This document shows positions 27,222 to 36,382 of a DNA stretch of 64,000 bases, in pieces. Under the pieces are notes generated by a model, which did no database searches, was not told where the DNA came from, and worked only from the letters and a program-made list of their open reading frames with translations. Made by a program: the position numbers and the translations under genes. The stretch lies in contig JBAZZQ010000013.1 of assembly GCA_041658725.1 (NCBI GenBank), positions 12,470-76,469 of the forward strand, given 5' to 3'. The stretch comes from JBAZZQ01 sp041658725. Lineage in GTDB: Bacteria > Planctomycetota > Phycisphaerae > JAAYCJ01. The stretch's first letter is position 1. The number at the start of each line of letters is the position of its first letter.

Positions 27222-27403
27222 GTGTCTCCCTTGAAATACTCCTTCCATCACATATACCACAACCGATCTATTTTTCAAATACATTAAAGGGGCTTGGCAC
27301 TTGGCACACCCGTTTACTATATTCTCAAGAAAGATTCGGGGTTTAACCGATGATAAAGGGAAGCGTTGTCTTATTTTTACGCTGAAGTGATCATTTTTTA
27401 CAT

Positions 27404-27433
27404 TTGACAGTAAGAGCCTTGTATAACTATGAT
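27404..27433 (+). promoter_or_regulatory. sigma70-type promoter for SH3-domain protein
   Basis: TTGACA (27404-27409), 18 bases, TATGAT (27428-27433), followed by the gene at 27474. Confidence 0.6.
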
Positions 27434-27473
27434 AGTAAAGCCGCATAAGGCGGATTTTTTTGGAGTCAAGACG

Positions 27474-28763
27474 ATGAAAAACGTGAGAATGGTATTAGGA
27501 ATGACTGGTATTCTGATTTCCGCATTTTTTGTAATCACCGCAATGGGTGAAACTGAAAAAAAGTTTCCGTTCACCGGCCAGGTGACGGGTAATTCGGTGT
27601 CCGTCCGGTCCGGTCCGGATGTTAATTATTATCCGGTCACACGGCTTATGAGAAATAACACGGTCCAGGTGGTGGGCGAAGAGTATGGCTGGTATAAAAT
27701 CGTTCCACCGGAAGGGGTCTTTAGCTGTGTAAGCAAGGATTTTGTTGACAAGAAGGAAGGCGGCAAGGGTGTGATCAAAGGTGATCGCGTCTCGATTCGG
27801 GTTTGGTCGGCCGAGAGCAAAAGGTCGGTCCAGCTTCCTGCCAGCAACGGAATGGAAGTAACAATCGTGGGTGAAGACGGCAACTGGTACAAGATCGTTC
27901 CACCCGAAGGCGCCTGTGTGTGGATTTCCGCCAAGTTTGTCAAATCGAGTTCGGAAAATTCCTCAGCCGTTGCCGCGACGCAGCCCGAAGCCAGGAACAT
28001 GACTTCCCCTTCGAAGAAAACCAGCGAGGAGGTCACTGAAGTTACCGACAAAACCCTCGAAACGGTAACCACCCGTCCAACCTCTCAACCCGCCCTGCCC
28101 GGAATAAACAAAGTGATCCGCGAACATTATGTAATTCACAGCACGACCACTCAACCCTTCGACTCGAATGGCGTTATGGGTAAATATTCCCGCAAGCTCG
28201 AAGAATTGGACAAGCAATATCTGGCCGCACAAAAAAAGCCCCTGGCTGAGCGAAAATATGACGCCATTATCGCTGGACTTTCTCCCATCGCCCAGCAAAA
28301 AGACAATAAGGCCGCTGCCATGTTTGCCAAGAACCGCCTGGCGATGATCGAATATCAGAAACAGGCCCAGCAGGGGGTTGGTCAATTAACTGAACTGCAT
28401 GAAACGTATACCCGGGAAATAACCGAGACGAAAATCCCAGCTATGCCGCAGTTCAACGAAACCAATCCCGATACGTATCGGTATCAGGGCTGCGGGCTGC
28501 TCCAGCCGAGCCTGGTCTTCGAAGGACCCCTCATGCCCAAGCGATTCCGGCTGTTCGATCCGGAAAAAGGGCGAACGGTCGCTTATGTGGAATTGGCTCC
28601 GAATGTCGAAATCAATATAAGCCAGTATATCAGCAAGAACGTCGGGGTGTACGGGACGTCAGTCTTTGACGCTAAACTGGGCTTTAAGGTCATTAAGGCC
28701 GACGCCTTCAAAATCCTGGGCGAGGCCTCAAAAATCACTAATTCACCTTCGGTAATTCAGTAG
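27474..28763 (+). CDS. exported protein with two bacterial SH3 domains
   Basis: 429 residues from ATG at 27474 (GGAG upstream). A signal peptide (MVLGMTGILISAFFVITAMG) is followed by two SH3b domains: NSVSVRSGPDVNYYPV with GWYKIVPPEG, then DRVSIRVWSAESK with NWYKIVPPEGACVW. The repeated WYKIVPPEG shows that the two arose by duplication. SH3b domains usually bind peptidoglycan peptides. A Thr/Pro-rich linker (about residues 165-210) and a helical region of about 110 residues follow, then a beta-rich end. The role in the periplasm or at the wall is inferred. No neighbouring operon partner is obvious; a small Cys-rich gene follows 43 bases later. Confidence 0.85.
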   Translation: MKNVRMVLGMTGILISAFFVITAMGETEKKFPFTGQVTGNSVSVRSGPDVNYYPVTRLMRNNTVQVVGEEYGWYKIVPPEGVFSCVSKDFVDKKEGGKGVIKGDRVSIRVWSAESKRSVQLPASNGMEVTIVGEDGNWYKIVPPEGACVWISAKFVKSSSENSSAVAATQPEARNMTSPSKKTSEEVTEVTDKTLETVTTRPTSQPALPGINKVIREHYVIHSTTTQPFDSNGVMGKYSRKLEELDKQYLAAQKKPLAERKYDAIIAGLSPIAQQKDNKAAAMFAKNRLAMIEYQKQAQQGVGQLTELHETYTREITETKIPAMPQFNETNPDTYRYQGCGLLQPSLVFEGPLMPKRFRLFDPEKGRTVAYVELAPNVEINISQYISKNVGVYGTSVFDAKLGFKVIKADAFKILGEASKITNSPSVIQ

Positions 28764-28806
28764 CGGCGCATTGCACGCGTCTTTCCAGGTAGTCGGAAGG
28801 AGGATA

Positions 28807-29016
28807 ATGATGGAATGCAACCAGAAGAGAAATTCGGATCTCTGCGGATGCACGTATACTTCATGCTCCAACCGGGGAATTTGCTGCCAATGCCTTCAAT
28901 CTCATCTCAAAAACCGCCAGCTCCCCGGCTGCTGTTTTCCCCCGGACGCGGAAAAGACGTATGACCGATCCTTTGAAAAATTCGCCGAGGCCTGGGGACT
29001 GGGAAAGAGAAAATAA
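28807..29016 (+). CDS. small Cys-rich protein, DUF6485-like
   Basis: 69 residues from ATG at 28807, with GGAGG just upstream. The spacing of cysteines (CGCTYTSCSNRGICCQC, then a later LPGCCFPPDAEKTYDRS) matches a family of small metal-binding proteins annotated DUF6485, ending in an amphipathic helix. It probably binds zinc or an iron-sulphur cluster; function unknown. It lies 43 bases after the SH3 protein gene on the same strand and could be co-transcribed. Confidence 0.8.
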   Translation: MMECNQKRNSDLCGCTYTSCSNRGICCQCLQSHLKNRQLPGCCFPPDAEKTYDRSFEKFAEAWGLGKRK

Positions 29017-29051
29017 CCACCGCATTAGAAATGCTCTAAGACCATTTTTAT

Positions 29052-30062
29052 TCAGATTCGCTCGTCCATTTCCGCCCGGCGGGTGACTCGGATGGCACGA
29101 TTTCCCCTAAATTGCCCGAGTCTGCCGGCGAACTTGTTTTTGCCTTCGATCTGAACGAGTAATTCCTTATTGGCAAGTTTTTCCGTCTGGATGATGTCCC
29201 CGACCTGCAAACTCATCAGTTGGCCAAGAGAAATCGTCGTCTGCGCTAGAAAGGACCGCAGATTGATCGTCGCGCTTTTGACGTTTTCGGCGATTTTTTG
29301 GCCGTGATTTATACCGTTGTCTTGTTTGCGATACGACAGCCAGTTCTGTGTGGCCAATTTGTCCAGCACGGGTTCGATGGTGGTAAACGGGACGCACAAA
29401 CACATCGTTCCGGACTTTCCGGCCAATCGAAGCTCGAACGTTATGACCACCACAACCTCGTTGGGAGCGACCACCTGAACCAGGTGGGGGTTGGATTCGC
29501 TTTGGCTAAGGTCAAATCCCGTTACGCCCAGAGTTGACCACGCGTCGCCAAGCAGTTTCAACGCCCGGTCGATAATTCGCCCGACCAGTCTTTGCTCGAT
29601 CGTGGTCAACGGCCGCTGGGGGATAAAGGTATCGACGTTCGCCCCGCCGAGCAATCGGTCGATAATGGGAAAAATGATCAACGGGCTGACCTCCAGGCAA
29701 AACGAGCCTCCCCACGGTTTGACCCCCAGAAGATTAAAGCATGTCGGATTGGGAAGGGAATGGAGAAACTCGCTGTACGTCAATTGTTCGGTATCTCCGA
29801 TCTTGACTTCGACGATGGTTCGCAAAAAAGCCGACAGCGCCGCCCCGAAGTTCCGGGCAAAGGCTTCGTGAATCCCTTCCAAAGCCCGCATCTGGTCCTT
29901 GCTGACCCGTTCCGGACGCTTGAAATCATAGACGGTGACTTCTTTGCGGACCGGTTTGATCCCGACTGCAGGGGCCGGCGCCTCTACCTGCGAGGGTTGG
30001 TCAGCACCACCGACCGCAGCCAGGAGGGCATCGACTTCGGATTGATCCAGCACGTCCGCCAT
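29052..30062 (-). CDS. fliM: flagellar motor switch protein FliM
   Basis: 336 residues. It begins with the CheY-phosphate-binding motif LDQSEVDALLAAV, then the CheC-like middle domain (NFGAALSAFLRTIVEVKIGD, LGGANVDTFIPQRPLT) and ends with the SpoA/FliN-like domain (SLGQLMSLQVGDII, AGRLGQFRGNRAIRV). FliM forms the switch ring at the cytoplasmic face of the flagellar motor. No other flagellar gene lies in the window, so it is detached from the usual fliMN operon. Its length and motifs look intact. Confidence 0.95.
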   Translation of the reverse strand: MADVLDQSEVDALLAAVGGADQPSQVEAPAPAVGIKPVRKEVTVYDFKRPERVSKDQMRALEGIHEAFARNFGAALSAFLRTIVEVKIGDTEQLTYSEFLHSLPNPTCFNLLGVKPWGGSFCLEVSPLIIFPIIDRLLGGANVDTFIPQRPLTTIEQRLVGRIIDRALKLLGDAWSTLGVTGFDLSQSESNPHLVQVVAPNEVVVVITFELRLAGKSGTMCLCVPFTTIEPVLDKLATQNWLSYRKQDNGINHGQKIAENVKSATINLRSFLAQTTISLGQLMSLQVGDIIQTEKLANKELLVQIEGKNKFAGRLGQFRGNRAIRVTRRAEMDERI

Positions 30063-30179
30063 AGATGATTTATACCCTAGCGCAAAAAATGCGCATAACT
30101 ATTTTTACTAACGACCTACCCATTGTGTTATCGGACATAGTGGACCAAAACTTTAAACGGAAAAAGGGGACCTTTTGAT

Positions 30180-32660
30180 TTAATTTTTGTCTTCGACCAC
30201 GTAACCACCGCGTTTGGAAGGTTCGATCAGTTCACAAGTATATTTTTTGGCCAGTTGCCGGTAACTGGTGGATTTGGTCAAGGTCAGATGGCCGGTGACG
30301 ATCAGTTTTTGCGGATGTAACTGGGCGAGAAATTCTTCCAATCCAGTGCCGGGGGTCGTTATGGCGTTTAAGATCAAAACATCGGCACGCACATTTTTGA
30401 AATTGCGGGAAATGGCGTTGGCGGCGTATGAATTTAATTTGGAAGCGACGATTATATTTAGTTTACCCGAATGGACCAGAATAACGGCGTCATTTTCCGT
30501 CGATTCTGCCGGCAGGTTGGATGGTGGATACAATACGGTCAGTTTTGTCTCGCGGAAGCGAATTTCAGCACCAGTCGAAATCGTTTGCTTATGCAAAGCG
30601 GGATCGGCAAGAAGTTTTTTAACCGGCTCATACCCACTGGCCAATCTTTCATTAAAACCGGACGGCAAGAAAACCTCCAACCGGGGATTTTGATCCGCGA
30701 GGGACCATAAATCGTTGAAAAATTGTTGATCGGGCGAAGTTAGGATCACGGCGGCGGGTTTGGAGAAAAATTGACAGGACACCTGGCGGGCAAATTCGGC
30801 GACTTTTCCTGAGCGGGACGCCCCGCAGTCGATAAAAACCAGTTCCCGTCCGGTGTGGACGGCAAGCATCTGACCCTCGGAACCACCGGCGACGTAGACC
30901 CACGATTTTTTTGACTGGGCGGTGGATATCCAGCCGGCGAGATAGACGGCGATTAACACCAACAGGACAGGTTTACGCCAACTGGTTTTGAAGGGGCGAT
31001 TTTTTTGGCCAAGGAGAGAATAGAAAATCACACCAAAATAGAGAAAAACAAGATACCAGGCCGGCGGAGGAACATCGACGTATACTCCGGGAAGTTTGGC
31101 CAGGAACATTGAGATCGCCCCCATCAAACCACACAGGAAATTGTTCAGGTGAGCCAAAAGCAAACCTATCGCCGGTACGGCAAGGGCCAAAATCATCTGG
31201 GCAAATCCCGTCAGGGTCAGCAGTGTGACCAGCGGACACAAGACGACAGATGTAACAGGACCGATCAAACTAAGAATATTAAAATGATGCATCACGAGAG
31301 GCAGCGCCCCCAGGCCGGCGGCGATAGACGCACAAAACAGTATTTTGAATTTATCCAGCGAGTAATTCCAGATCAGCCAATAATGATTGGTCAGCCTGGG
31401 ATCGTTTGGGTCGGTCAGTTGGGGAATTATGGGCACAAAGAAAAAATGATAAATCGGACCGGCCAGCACGACCAGGCCCAGGGTCGAGGTGAATGATAAT
31501 TGGAAACCCGGATTAAAAAGCTGATTGGGGTCCAGGAGCAAAAGCACCAGGGCCGCGACGGCCAGGGAATTTAATATATTCGCCGGTTTATTGAATAAGG
31601 ATCCGAAACAAACGATAACGATCATGATCATCGCCCGGACGATGGACGGCTGAAAATCGGTCAGGGTGGTAAAGACCAGTGCGGAAAAAATAACAATGAT
31701 GGTCGTTGCCTTTCGGGACACTCCGGTCACGGAACACACCCACCAAAGTCCCGCCGCCAGCATCGCCAGATTGAATCCGCTGACCGCCAGCATATGAGCG
31801 GCCCCGATATTGATCATGGCCTGGTTGACTTCGTTTTGCACGTGATAACGATTGCCCAAAACCACGGCGGTCAGCAAACCGCTCGCATATTCACCGGCGG
31901 GAAGTTCGTTTCGCATCAGCAGCCCCTGGGCCGTTTGCCTGGCTCTTTCCAGGATAGATTCCACCCGCAATTTGTTATTCGAAATCATTGTAATGTCCTG
32001 GGCGCTATTCGCCAGCAACCGGGTGAAGATTCTGTTATTTTCATAGTAATTAAAATTCGAGGGTAAGGGAAAGTCAGCGCGGGGGAATTTTGTTGAGACC
32101 AACCGGCCATGGGCTTTTATTTCCTGTCCGGGATGATATTGATCGAACATTCCGGGAATAGAAATTTCGACCAGACCGGCGGTGGGGCTTGAGGTTTCGC
32201 CAATCGTAATCTGCTCCACATCAGCCAGGAAACGGGTTTTAATATTCACTTTCGATTGATAGGGAAACGTTTTTTGCGCCTGATTGATCATGGCGGAGCT
32301 GAGAACCCGAGCGGTTAAAGTAACCACCGGCGGCTTGACGGAAGAATCCTCTCGGACAAAATTGCGGATGTGGTGAGCGGGAAAAAGATGATTGGCCTGA
32401 TAGTGGTGAACCATTCCGCCGGCAAAGGCCAGGAACATCAATAACCAGAATGAAACGCGAGTCTTTTTACGCCAGATAAGATAACCCAAAACGCTGATCG
32501 GAATCAAAATACATACCGGCAGGATCAATCTTGTAAGGTACTGGTCGAATGCAATTCCACCGAGAAAAGCCAGCACGGGCAAAAACATCGGCGGGGTCCA
32601 CAGGCGAAAGTCTTCCTCGGATGGTGTTACTAATTGGACCATTCTATATACCGCTTCCAC
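30180..32660 (-). CDS. comEC: ComEC/Rec2 family DNA uptake protein with degenerate hydrolase domain
   Basis: 826 residues. N-terminal helices and an OB-fold (DUF4131) region precede the polytopic competence domain, with its signature INIGAAHMLAVSGFNLAML and later ALVFTTLTDFQPSIVRAMIM. The C-terminal ~200 residues correspond to the metallo-beta-lactamase domain, but the HxHxDH motif is absent: VILTSPDQQFFNDLWSLAD stands where the metal ligands should be. So it may be a channel without nuclease activity. ComEC moves single-stranded DNA across the inner membrane during transformation. It is followed 24 bases on by a phosphodiesterase-like gene, which is upstream on the minus strand. Confidence 0.88.
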   Translation of the reverse strand: MEAVYRMVQLVTPSEEDFRLWTPPMFLPVLAFLGGIAFDQYLTRLILPVCILIPISVLGYLIWRKKTRVSFWLLMFLAFAGGMVHHYQANHLFPAHHIRNFVREDSSVKPPVVTLTARVLSSAMINQAQKTFPYQSKVNIKTRFLADVEQITIGETSSPTAGLVEISIPGMFDQYHPGQEIKAHGRLVSTKFPRADFPLPSNFNYYENNRIFTRLLANSAQDITMISNNKLRVESILERARQTAQGLLMRNELPAGEYASGLLTAVVLGNRYHVQNEVNQAMINIGAAHMLAVSGFNLAMLAAGLWWVCSVTGVSRKATTIIVIFSALVFTTLTDFQPSIVRAMIMIVIVCFGSLFNKPANILNSLAVAALVLLLLDPNQLFNPGFQLSFTSTLGLVVLAGPIYHFFFVPIIPQLTDPNDPRLTNHYWLIWNYSLDKFKILFCASIAAGLGALPLVMHHFNILSLIGPVTSVVLCPLVTLLTLTGFAQMILALAVPAIGLLLAHLNNFLCGLMGAISMFLAKLPGVYVDVPPPAWYLVFLYFGVIFYSLLGQKNRPFKTSWRKPVLLVLIAVYLAGWISTAQSKKSWVYVAGGSEGQMLAVHTGRELVFIDCGASRSGKVAEFARQVSCQFFSKPAAVILTSPDQQFFNDLWSLADQNPRLEVFLPSGFNERLASGYEPVKKLLADPALHKQTISTGAEIRFRETKLTVLYPPSNLPAESTENDAVILVHSGKLNIIVASKLNSYAANAISRNFKNVRADVLILNAITTPGTGLEEFLAQLHPQKLIVTGHLTLTKSTSYRQLAKKYTCELIEPSKRGGYVVEDKN

Positions 32661-32684
32661 AATTTCATCAAAAGGTAAAATCTA

Positions 32685-34319
32685 TTATTTTCGTCCCGTC
32701 AGGACCGGCAGAAGCGTTTTGCCGTCGAGGGGTCCGATGGTCTTTAACCGATCCGTACATCCGAGCATATCGAGGACCGTCGGCATCACATCGACGAGTC
32801 GGGCGGTTTTAATGCTGCCTTGAGCGATTCCCGGACCCGCTACGACAAAGGGAACGACCATATCATCTCGAATAATCGAACCATGTCCACCCAAAGCTTT
32901 TTTGTCAAAATCCCATCCTTTGGCGGCAAATAAACCGATCTGGCCGGCCCGTGGACTGTCATAAAACTCAATCACCTGGGGAACAAAATCCGGAAATTCG
33001 GATGTACAACTGGCGTTAAGCCAGGTTTCGCTATCGTAAAAATCCTTATTCACCATTCCCACTGTAAAAGGGAACTTACCATATCCCAACGGATCGTTCC
33101 TAAGGTTTTTATAGCGGTACACTTTTGTCCCGTCCGGGTTGATCTTCCGAGTCACCTGCCCCTGACCATCAGCGGTAAAGACTCTGACATTATTTTCATC
33201 CACCTTGGCCGTGACTATCCGTACCGCCGGCACTTGCGTCAGCAGTTCAATCAACTCCTTGCGTCCGTGCTGCTCGTAGACCCCAGAATCGTATTTTTCC
33301 AGAAAATGGCTGACCTGCTCGAACGACGGCTGATCGTGCCAGTGGTCGCCGCATCGTAAATGAAGCTGCGCCTGACGCGGACCACCGTCCACCATGACCA
33401 CCCGATATTTTTTAAGATACTCATGCCATGCGCCGGGTTCTTTGTTTTCCAGGAACATTTGATCCACCACGGGAAGCTTTAAGTCCTTTCGCAAAAAGTC
33501 CTCCGGCAGCCAATAATTTTTTTTCTCGGCATAAACATGCCCGTGATCGCTGGTGAAAATAAGGTAATAATCCTTCAAAAGTCCGTTATGCTCCAAAGCC
33601 CGGCAAATTCGACCAACCTGGTCATCGACGTTGATCATGGCGTTTTGATATGCCGCCGAATTCGCTCCATCCTCATGTCCGATATGGTCGAGCGTGGGAA
33701 AATAAGCAAAAATATAATCGGGCCACCGTCCCGTAACCGCGGAACAAGCGGCCACCTCTTCAAACCGCTGGGCGACCAGTTTATCCACGTCCGAATACCG
33801 GTCAAAAAACCAGTCGATTCCCGAACTCATCCAGTTATCATACGGGCGGGTCGCTCCCCGGCGATTGGGGGCTTGAATCGTTACCGTATATTTATCGCCC
33901 AATATTTCATAAATCGTCGGGGCTCGCAAATCATGATCGACCTGCAAATAGGTGCGGGCGAGCATGTAATTCTGGTATTTGCCGGAATTACGGTCGAACC
34001 ATTTATTCCCCATGATCTGATGATGGCCGGGATACAGACCCGTATTGGCGGTGGCCATGCTGGCGTAGGTAATGCTGGGAAAACAACAGACGGCATTGTC
34101 CGCGTGGCAGCCCCGATTATATAGATATTTTTGGATATTCGGCAGCTGGCCCGCGCAGATCATCTCTTTCATTAGATCATCCCGCACGCCGTCCACCCAA
34201 AAAACCAGCACTCGGCGCTGGGGCACACGAACCTGATCGTCCAGTTGAATTTTCAAGTCACCGGGATGCGCGCAGCCGCTCATCATCCACAGTGCCGCCA
34301 ACAAAAATATCCGTTTCAT
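32685..34319 (-). CDS. alkaline phosphatase superfamily lipoprotein (type I phosphodiesterase/nucleotide pyrophosphatase-like)
   Basis: 544 residues from ATG at 34319 (AGAGG upstream). The signal peptide ends LWMMSGCAHP, a lipobox. Metal-site motifs of the superfamily are present: VFWVDGVRDD with Asp, the nucleophile region FPSITYASMATANTGLYPGHH (shown in parts: PSITYAS then TGLYPGHH) with Thr, LDHIGHEDG, SDHGH near residue 270 and GGHGS near the end. The Asn of the usual TFPNH is replaced. It would hydrolyse phosphodiesters or phosphomonoesters at the cell surface; the substrate is unknown. The longer frame to 34400 only adds residues before the signal. It sits between comEC and the divergent lpxA. 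Confidence 0.85.
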   Translation of the reverse strand: MKRIFLLAALWMMSGCAHPGDLKIQLDDQVRVPQRRVLVFWVDGVRDDLMKEMICAGQLPNIQKYLYNRGCHADNAVCCFPSITYASMATANTGLYPGHHQIMGNKWFDRNSGKYQNYMLARTYLQVDHDLRAPTIYEILGDKYTVTIQAPNRRGATRPYDNWMSSGIDWFFDRYSDVDKLVAQRFEEVAACSAVTGRWPDYIFAYFPTLDHIGHEDGANSAAYQNAMINVDDQVGRICRALEHNGLLKDYYLIFTSDHGHVYAEKKNYWLPEDFLRKDLKLPVVDQMFLENKEPGAWHEYLKKYRVVMVDGGPRQAQLHLRCGDHWHDQPSFEQVSHFLEKYDSGVYEQHGRKELIELLTQVPAVRIVTAKVDENNVRVFTADGQGQVTRKINPDGTKVYRYKNLRNDPLGYGKFPFTVGMVNKDFYDSETWLNASCTSEFPDFVPQVIEFYDSPRAGQIGLFAAKGWDFDKKALGGHGSIIRDDMVVPFVVAGPGIAQGSIKTARLVDVMPTVLDMLGCTDRLKTIGPLDGKTLLPVLTGRK

Positions 34320-34423
34320 TTCCATCCTCTCGTTGTTATTAGAGCGTGCAAACGTTAATATACGGATGAATAGCTTATACAAGCATCGCAGCAAAATCAA
34401 CGAAGCTTTTGGAGGTCATTTAT

Positions 34424-35239
34424 ATGCCGATACACCCGACCGCGATTATCTCGCCCCAAACCGAGATCGATCCGACCGCCCAAATCGGTCCGTATGTGGT
34501 CATTGACGATGAGGTCAAAATCGGACCCAATTGCCGAATTTTTCCGCATGTTTTCATCAACGGCTATACCACCATCGGAGCCAACAACGAAATTCATTCC
34601 GGAGCCGTCATCGGAGACAGTCCGCAAGACCTGGCGTTTAAACCCTGCCGAAGTTACGTCCGCATCGGCGATAACAATGTCATTCGCGAGGGAGCGACGA
34701 TCCATCGCGGCTCCACTCCCGAATCGGAAACGGTGATCGGAAATCACTGCTATCTGATGGCCAATTCGCACATCGCCCATAACTGCCGTCTGGCCGATCA
34801 TGTCAAACTCGCCAATGGCGTCCTCCTGGCAGGGCATGTCCACATCGAGGAAGGATCTTTCCTTAGCGGCAACAGCGCGGTCCACCAATTTACCCGTATC
34901 GGACGGTTGTGCATGATCTCCGGTAATTCCCGGGTTACTATGGATGTCCCGCACTTCATGATAGTCTATGGCAATAGCGATGTCATCGGAATCAATCGCG
35001 TCGGGTTGAAACGGGCCGGGTTTACCTCCTCGCAGATTACGGACATTCGCGCCGCCTATCGATTTATCTGGCGGGGGGCCATGAACTTTTCCAAGGCGGT
35101 CGAGCAATTGGCAAAAGAAAATTCCTCGCCGGAGGTAAAGGAACTGCTCGATTTCATTCGTACTCCGTCCAAACGAGGCATCGCCGGTCCGCCACGTGAA
35201 TCCAGAACCACCGGAAAAAATAATGACGAAAATGACTAA
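34424..35239 (+). CDS. lpxA: acyl-ACP:UDP-N-acetylglucosamine O-acyltransferase (LpxA)
   Basis: 271 residues from ATG at 34424, with GGAGG eight bases upstream. The left-handed beta-helix begins IHPTAIISPQTEIDPTAQIG. The catalytic His lies in NSHIAHNCRLAD. The C-terminal helical part begins GINRVGLKRAGFTSSQI, as in LpxA. It adds the first acyl chain in lipid A synthesis, consistent with lpxK and heptose genes elsewhere in the window. No other lpx genes adjoin it. A sequence at 35020-35034 inside it resembles the 17-mer repeat seen in four other genes. Confidence 0.93.
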   Translation: MPIHPTAIISPQTEIDPTAQIGPYVVIDDEVKIGPNCRIFPHVFINGYTTIGANNEIHSGAVIGDSPQDLAFKPCRSYVRIGDNNVIREGATIHRGSTPESETVIGNHCYLMANSHIAHNCRLADHVKLANGVLLAGHVHIEEGSFLSGNSAVHQFTRIGRLCMISGNSRVTMDVPHFMIVYGNSDVIGINRVGLKRAGFTSSQITDIRAAYRFIWRGAMNFSKAVEQLAKENSSPEVKELLDFIRTPSKRGIAGPPRESRTTGKNNDEND

Positions 35240-35256
35240 AAATCAAATAGATATTA

Positions 35257-35387
35257 TAACCGTTCATATCCCATTGAAAATGGTCATTGCGAGACCGCGC
35301 AGCGGGCGCGGCAATCTCGTCCCTTCGCCAAAGGAACGAGATTGCTTCGTCGCTGCGCTCCTCGCAATGACTGCGCCTGAACGGTTA
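35257..35387. repeat. GTCATTGCGAG palindromic element at a gene start
   Basis: Terminal inverted repeats GTCATTGCGAG (35283-35293) and CTCGCAATGAC (35361-35371) are perfect. An inner pair GCAATCTCGT/ACGAGATTGC (35311-35320 and 35336-35345) and an outer pair TAACCGTTCA/TGAACGGTTA (35257-35266 and 35378-35387) extend the symmetry. It matches a style of short repeat common between genes in many environmental bacteria. Its right end provides the likely ATG (35367) of the next gene. Confidence 0.85.
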
Positions 35388-36380
35388 CTAACTATTTTCG
35401 TTTCTCTGATTGCCTTTTCGACATGCGTTTTCGCCCAGGAGCGAATCGCCGTCAACGATGTCCGCTGGCAGGACGGAAATTGCCCCGTCTGCGGAAAAAA
35501 AGTAAAACTCGCGGTTGTTACCGCCACTAACACCACTTGCGGAATTGACCGTGATCTTTTTATTCGCTCGGCTGGACCCCAGCCGGAATTTTACCTGATC
35601 GATACCTGTCCCAACTGCTGTTTCAGCGGTTACCTGAACGATTTTGACCTCGTCCTCCCGCAACAGGTAAAAGATAATCTCAAAAAAACATTAAAACCAC
35701 CCCATCCGATCAACCCCAAAATCCACCAGCAGGAAATCGCCACCCTGGACAAATATGAATTGGCCTATCAGACTTTTAAAATTCTCGGCCGATCAGACGA
35801 ATCCTTCGGTTGGCTTACACTTCGGGCCAGTTGGATCGCACGTGATTTATATTGCAACCTGCCCAAACATCCCGCAATCGTCGATGTGCTGATCGAAGCC
35901 GGCAAACTCGTCCCTCCCGCCGGAAAAGATTCCAATCCCGCCGAACGTGAAGTGAGGCAGGCAAAAAAACTTGCATTACATATGACGAATTCAAAAACGA
36001 AGTGGAACTACGACGCCGTGATCGCCTTGCTCTATCGTCGGCATGGTGAAAATCGATCCGCCTTAAAATCTATCGACCGAATCGGGCAAAACAAAAATAC
36101 TCCCGCCGATATTCGAGACCTTTTCGTGCAGATGAAACGGTCGATCGCCACCGAGCAACACTGGCAGGAGCTTTCCGCCGAGCATTTCAACCGGGCCTTT
36201 ACAACAGGCACGATCAGTCCTGCGAACCAGGCTATCGCCAAATATCTTCTCGCCCAGTTATATCACCGCCTGGGAAAAAAGGACGAGGCTCGACGATGGC
36301 TAAATGAGGCGATTCTCGACCGGAGGCTTCCCGCCAACCTGCTCCAATGGGCCAAGGAAACCCAGGAGCAACGGCCTTGA
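35367..36380 (+). CDS. exported DUF2225-like zinc-ribbon protein
   Basis: 337 residues if ATG 35367 is used, which gives a good signal peptide (MTAPERLLTIFVSLIAFSTC then VFA). A DUF2225-type zinc ribbon follows: GNCPVCGKKVKL and later DTCPNCCFSGYLN. The C-terminal half is helical, with TPR-like repeats (AIAKYLLAQLYHRLGKKDEARRW in parts). A longer frame begins at 35196, inside lpxA, and reads through the palindromic element; it lacks a ribosome site and hides the signal peptide. The start codon thus lies in repeat DNA, so the exact start is uncertain. It is two bases upstream of the endonuclease V gene. Confidence 0.75.
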   Translation: MTAPERLLTIFVSLIAFSTCVFAQERIAVNDVRWQDGNCPVCGKKVKLAVVTATNTTCGIDRDLFIRSAGPQPEFYLIDTCPNCCFSGYLNDFDLVLPQQVKDNLKKTLKPPHPINPKIHQQEIATLDKYELAYQTFKILGRSDESFGWLTLRASWIARDLYCNLPKHPAIVDVLIEAGKLVPPAGKDSNPAEREVRQAKKLALHMTNSKTKWNYDAVIALLYRRHGENRSALKSIDRIGQNKNTPADIRDLFVQMKRSIATEQHWQELSAEHFNRAFTTGTISPANQAIAKYLLAQLYHRLGKKDEARRWLNEAILDRRLPANLLQWAKETQEQRP

Positions 36381-36382
36381 AA

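Noticed and set aside
35196..35366. Longer start for the DUF2225-like gene
   Set aside because: It begins inside lpxA, runs through a palindromic repeat and hides the signal peptide.
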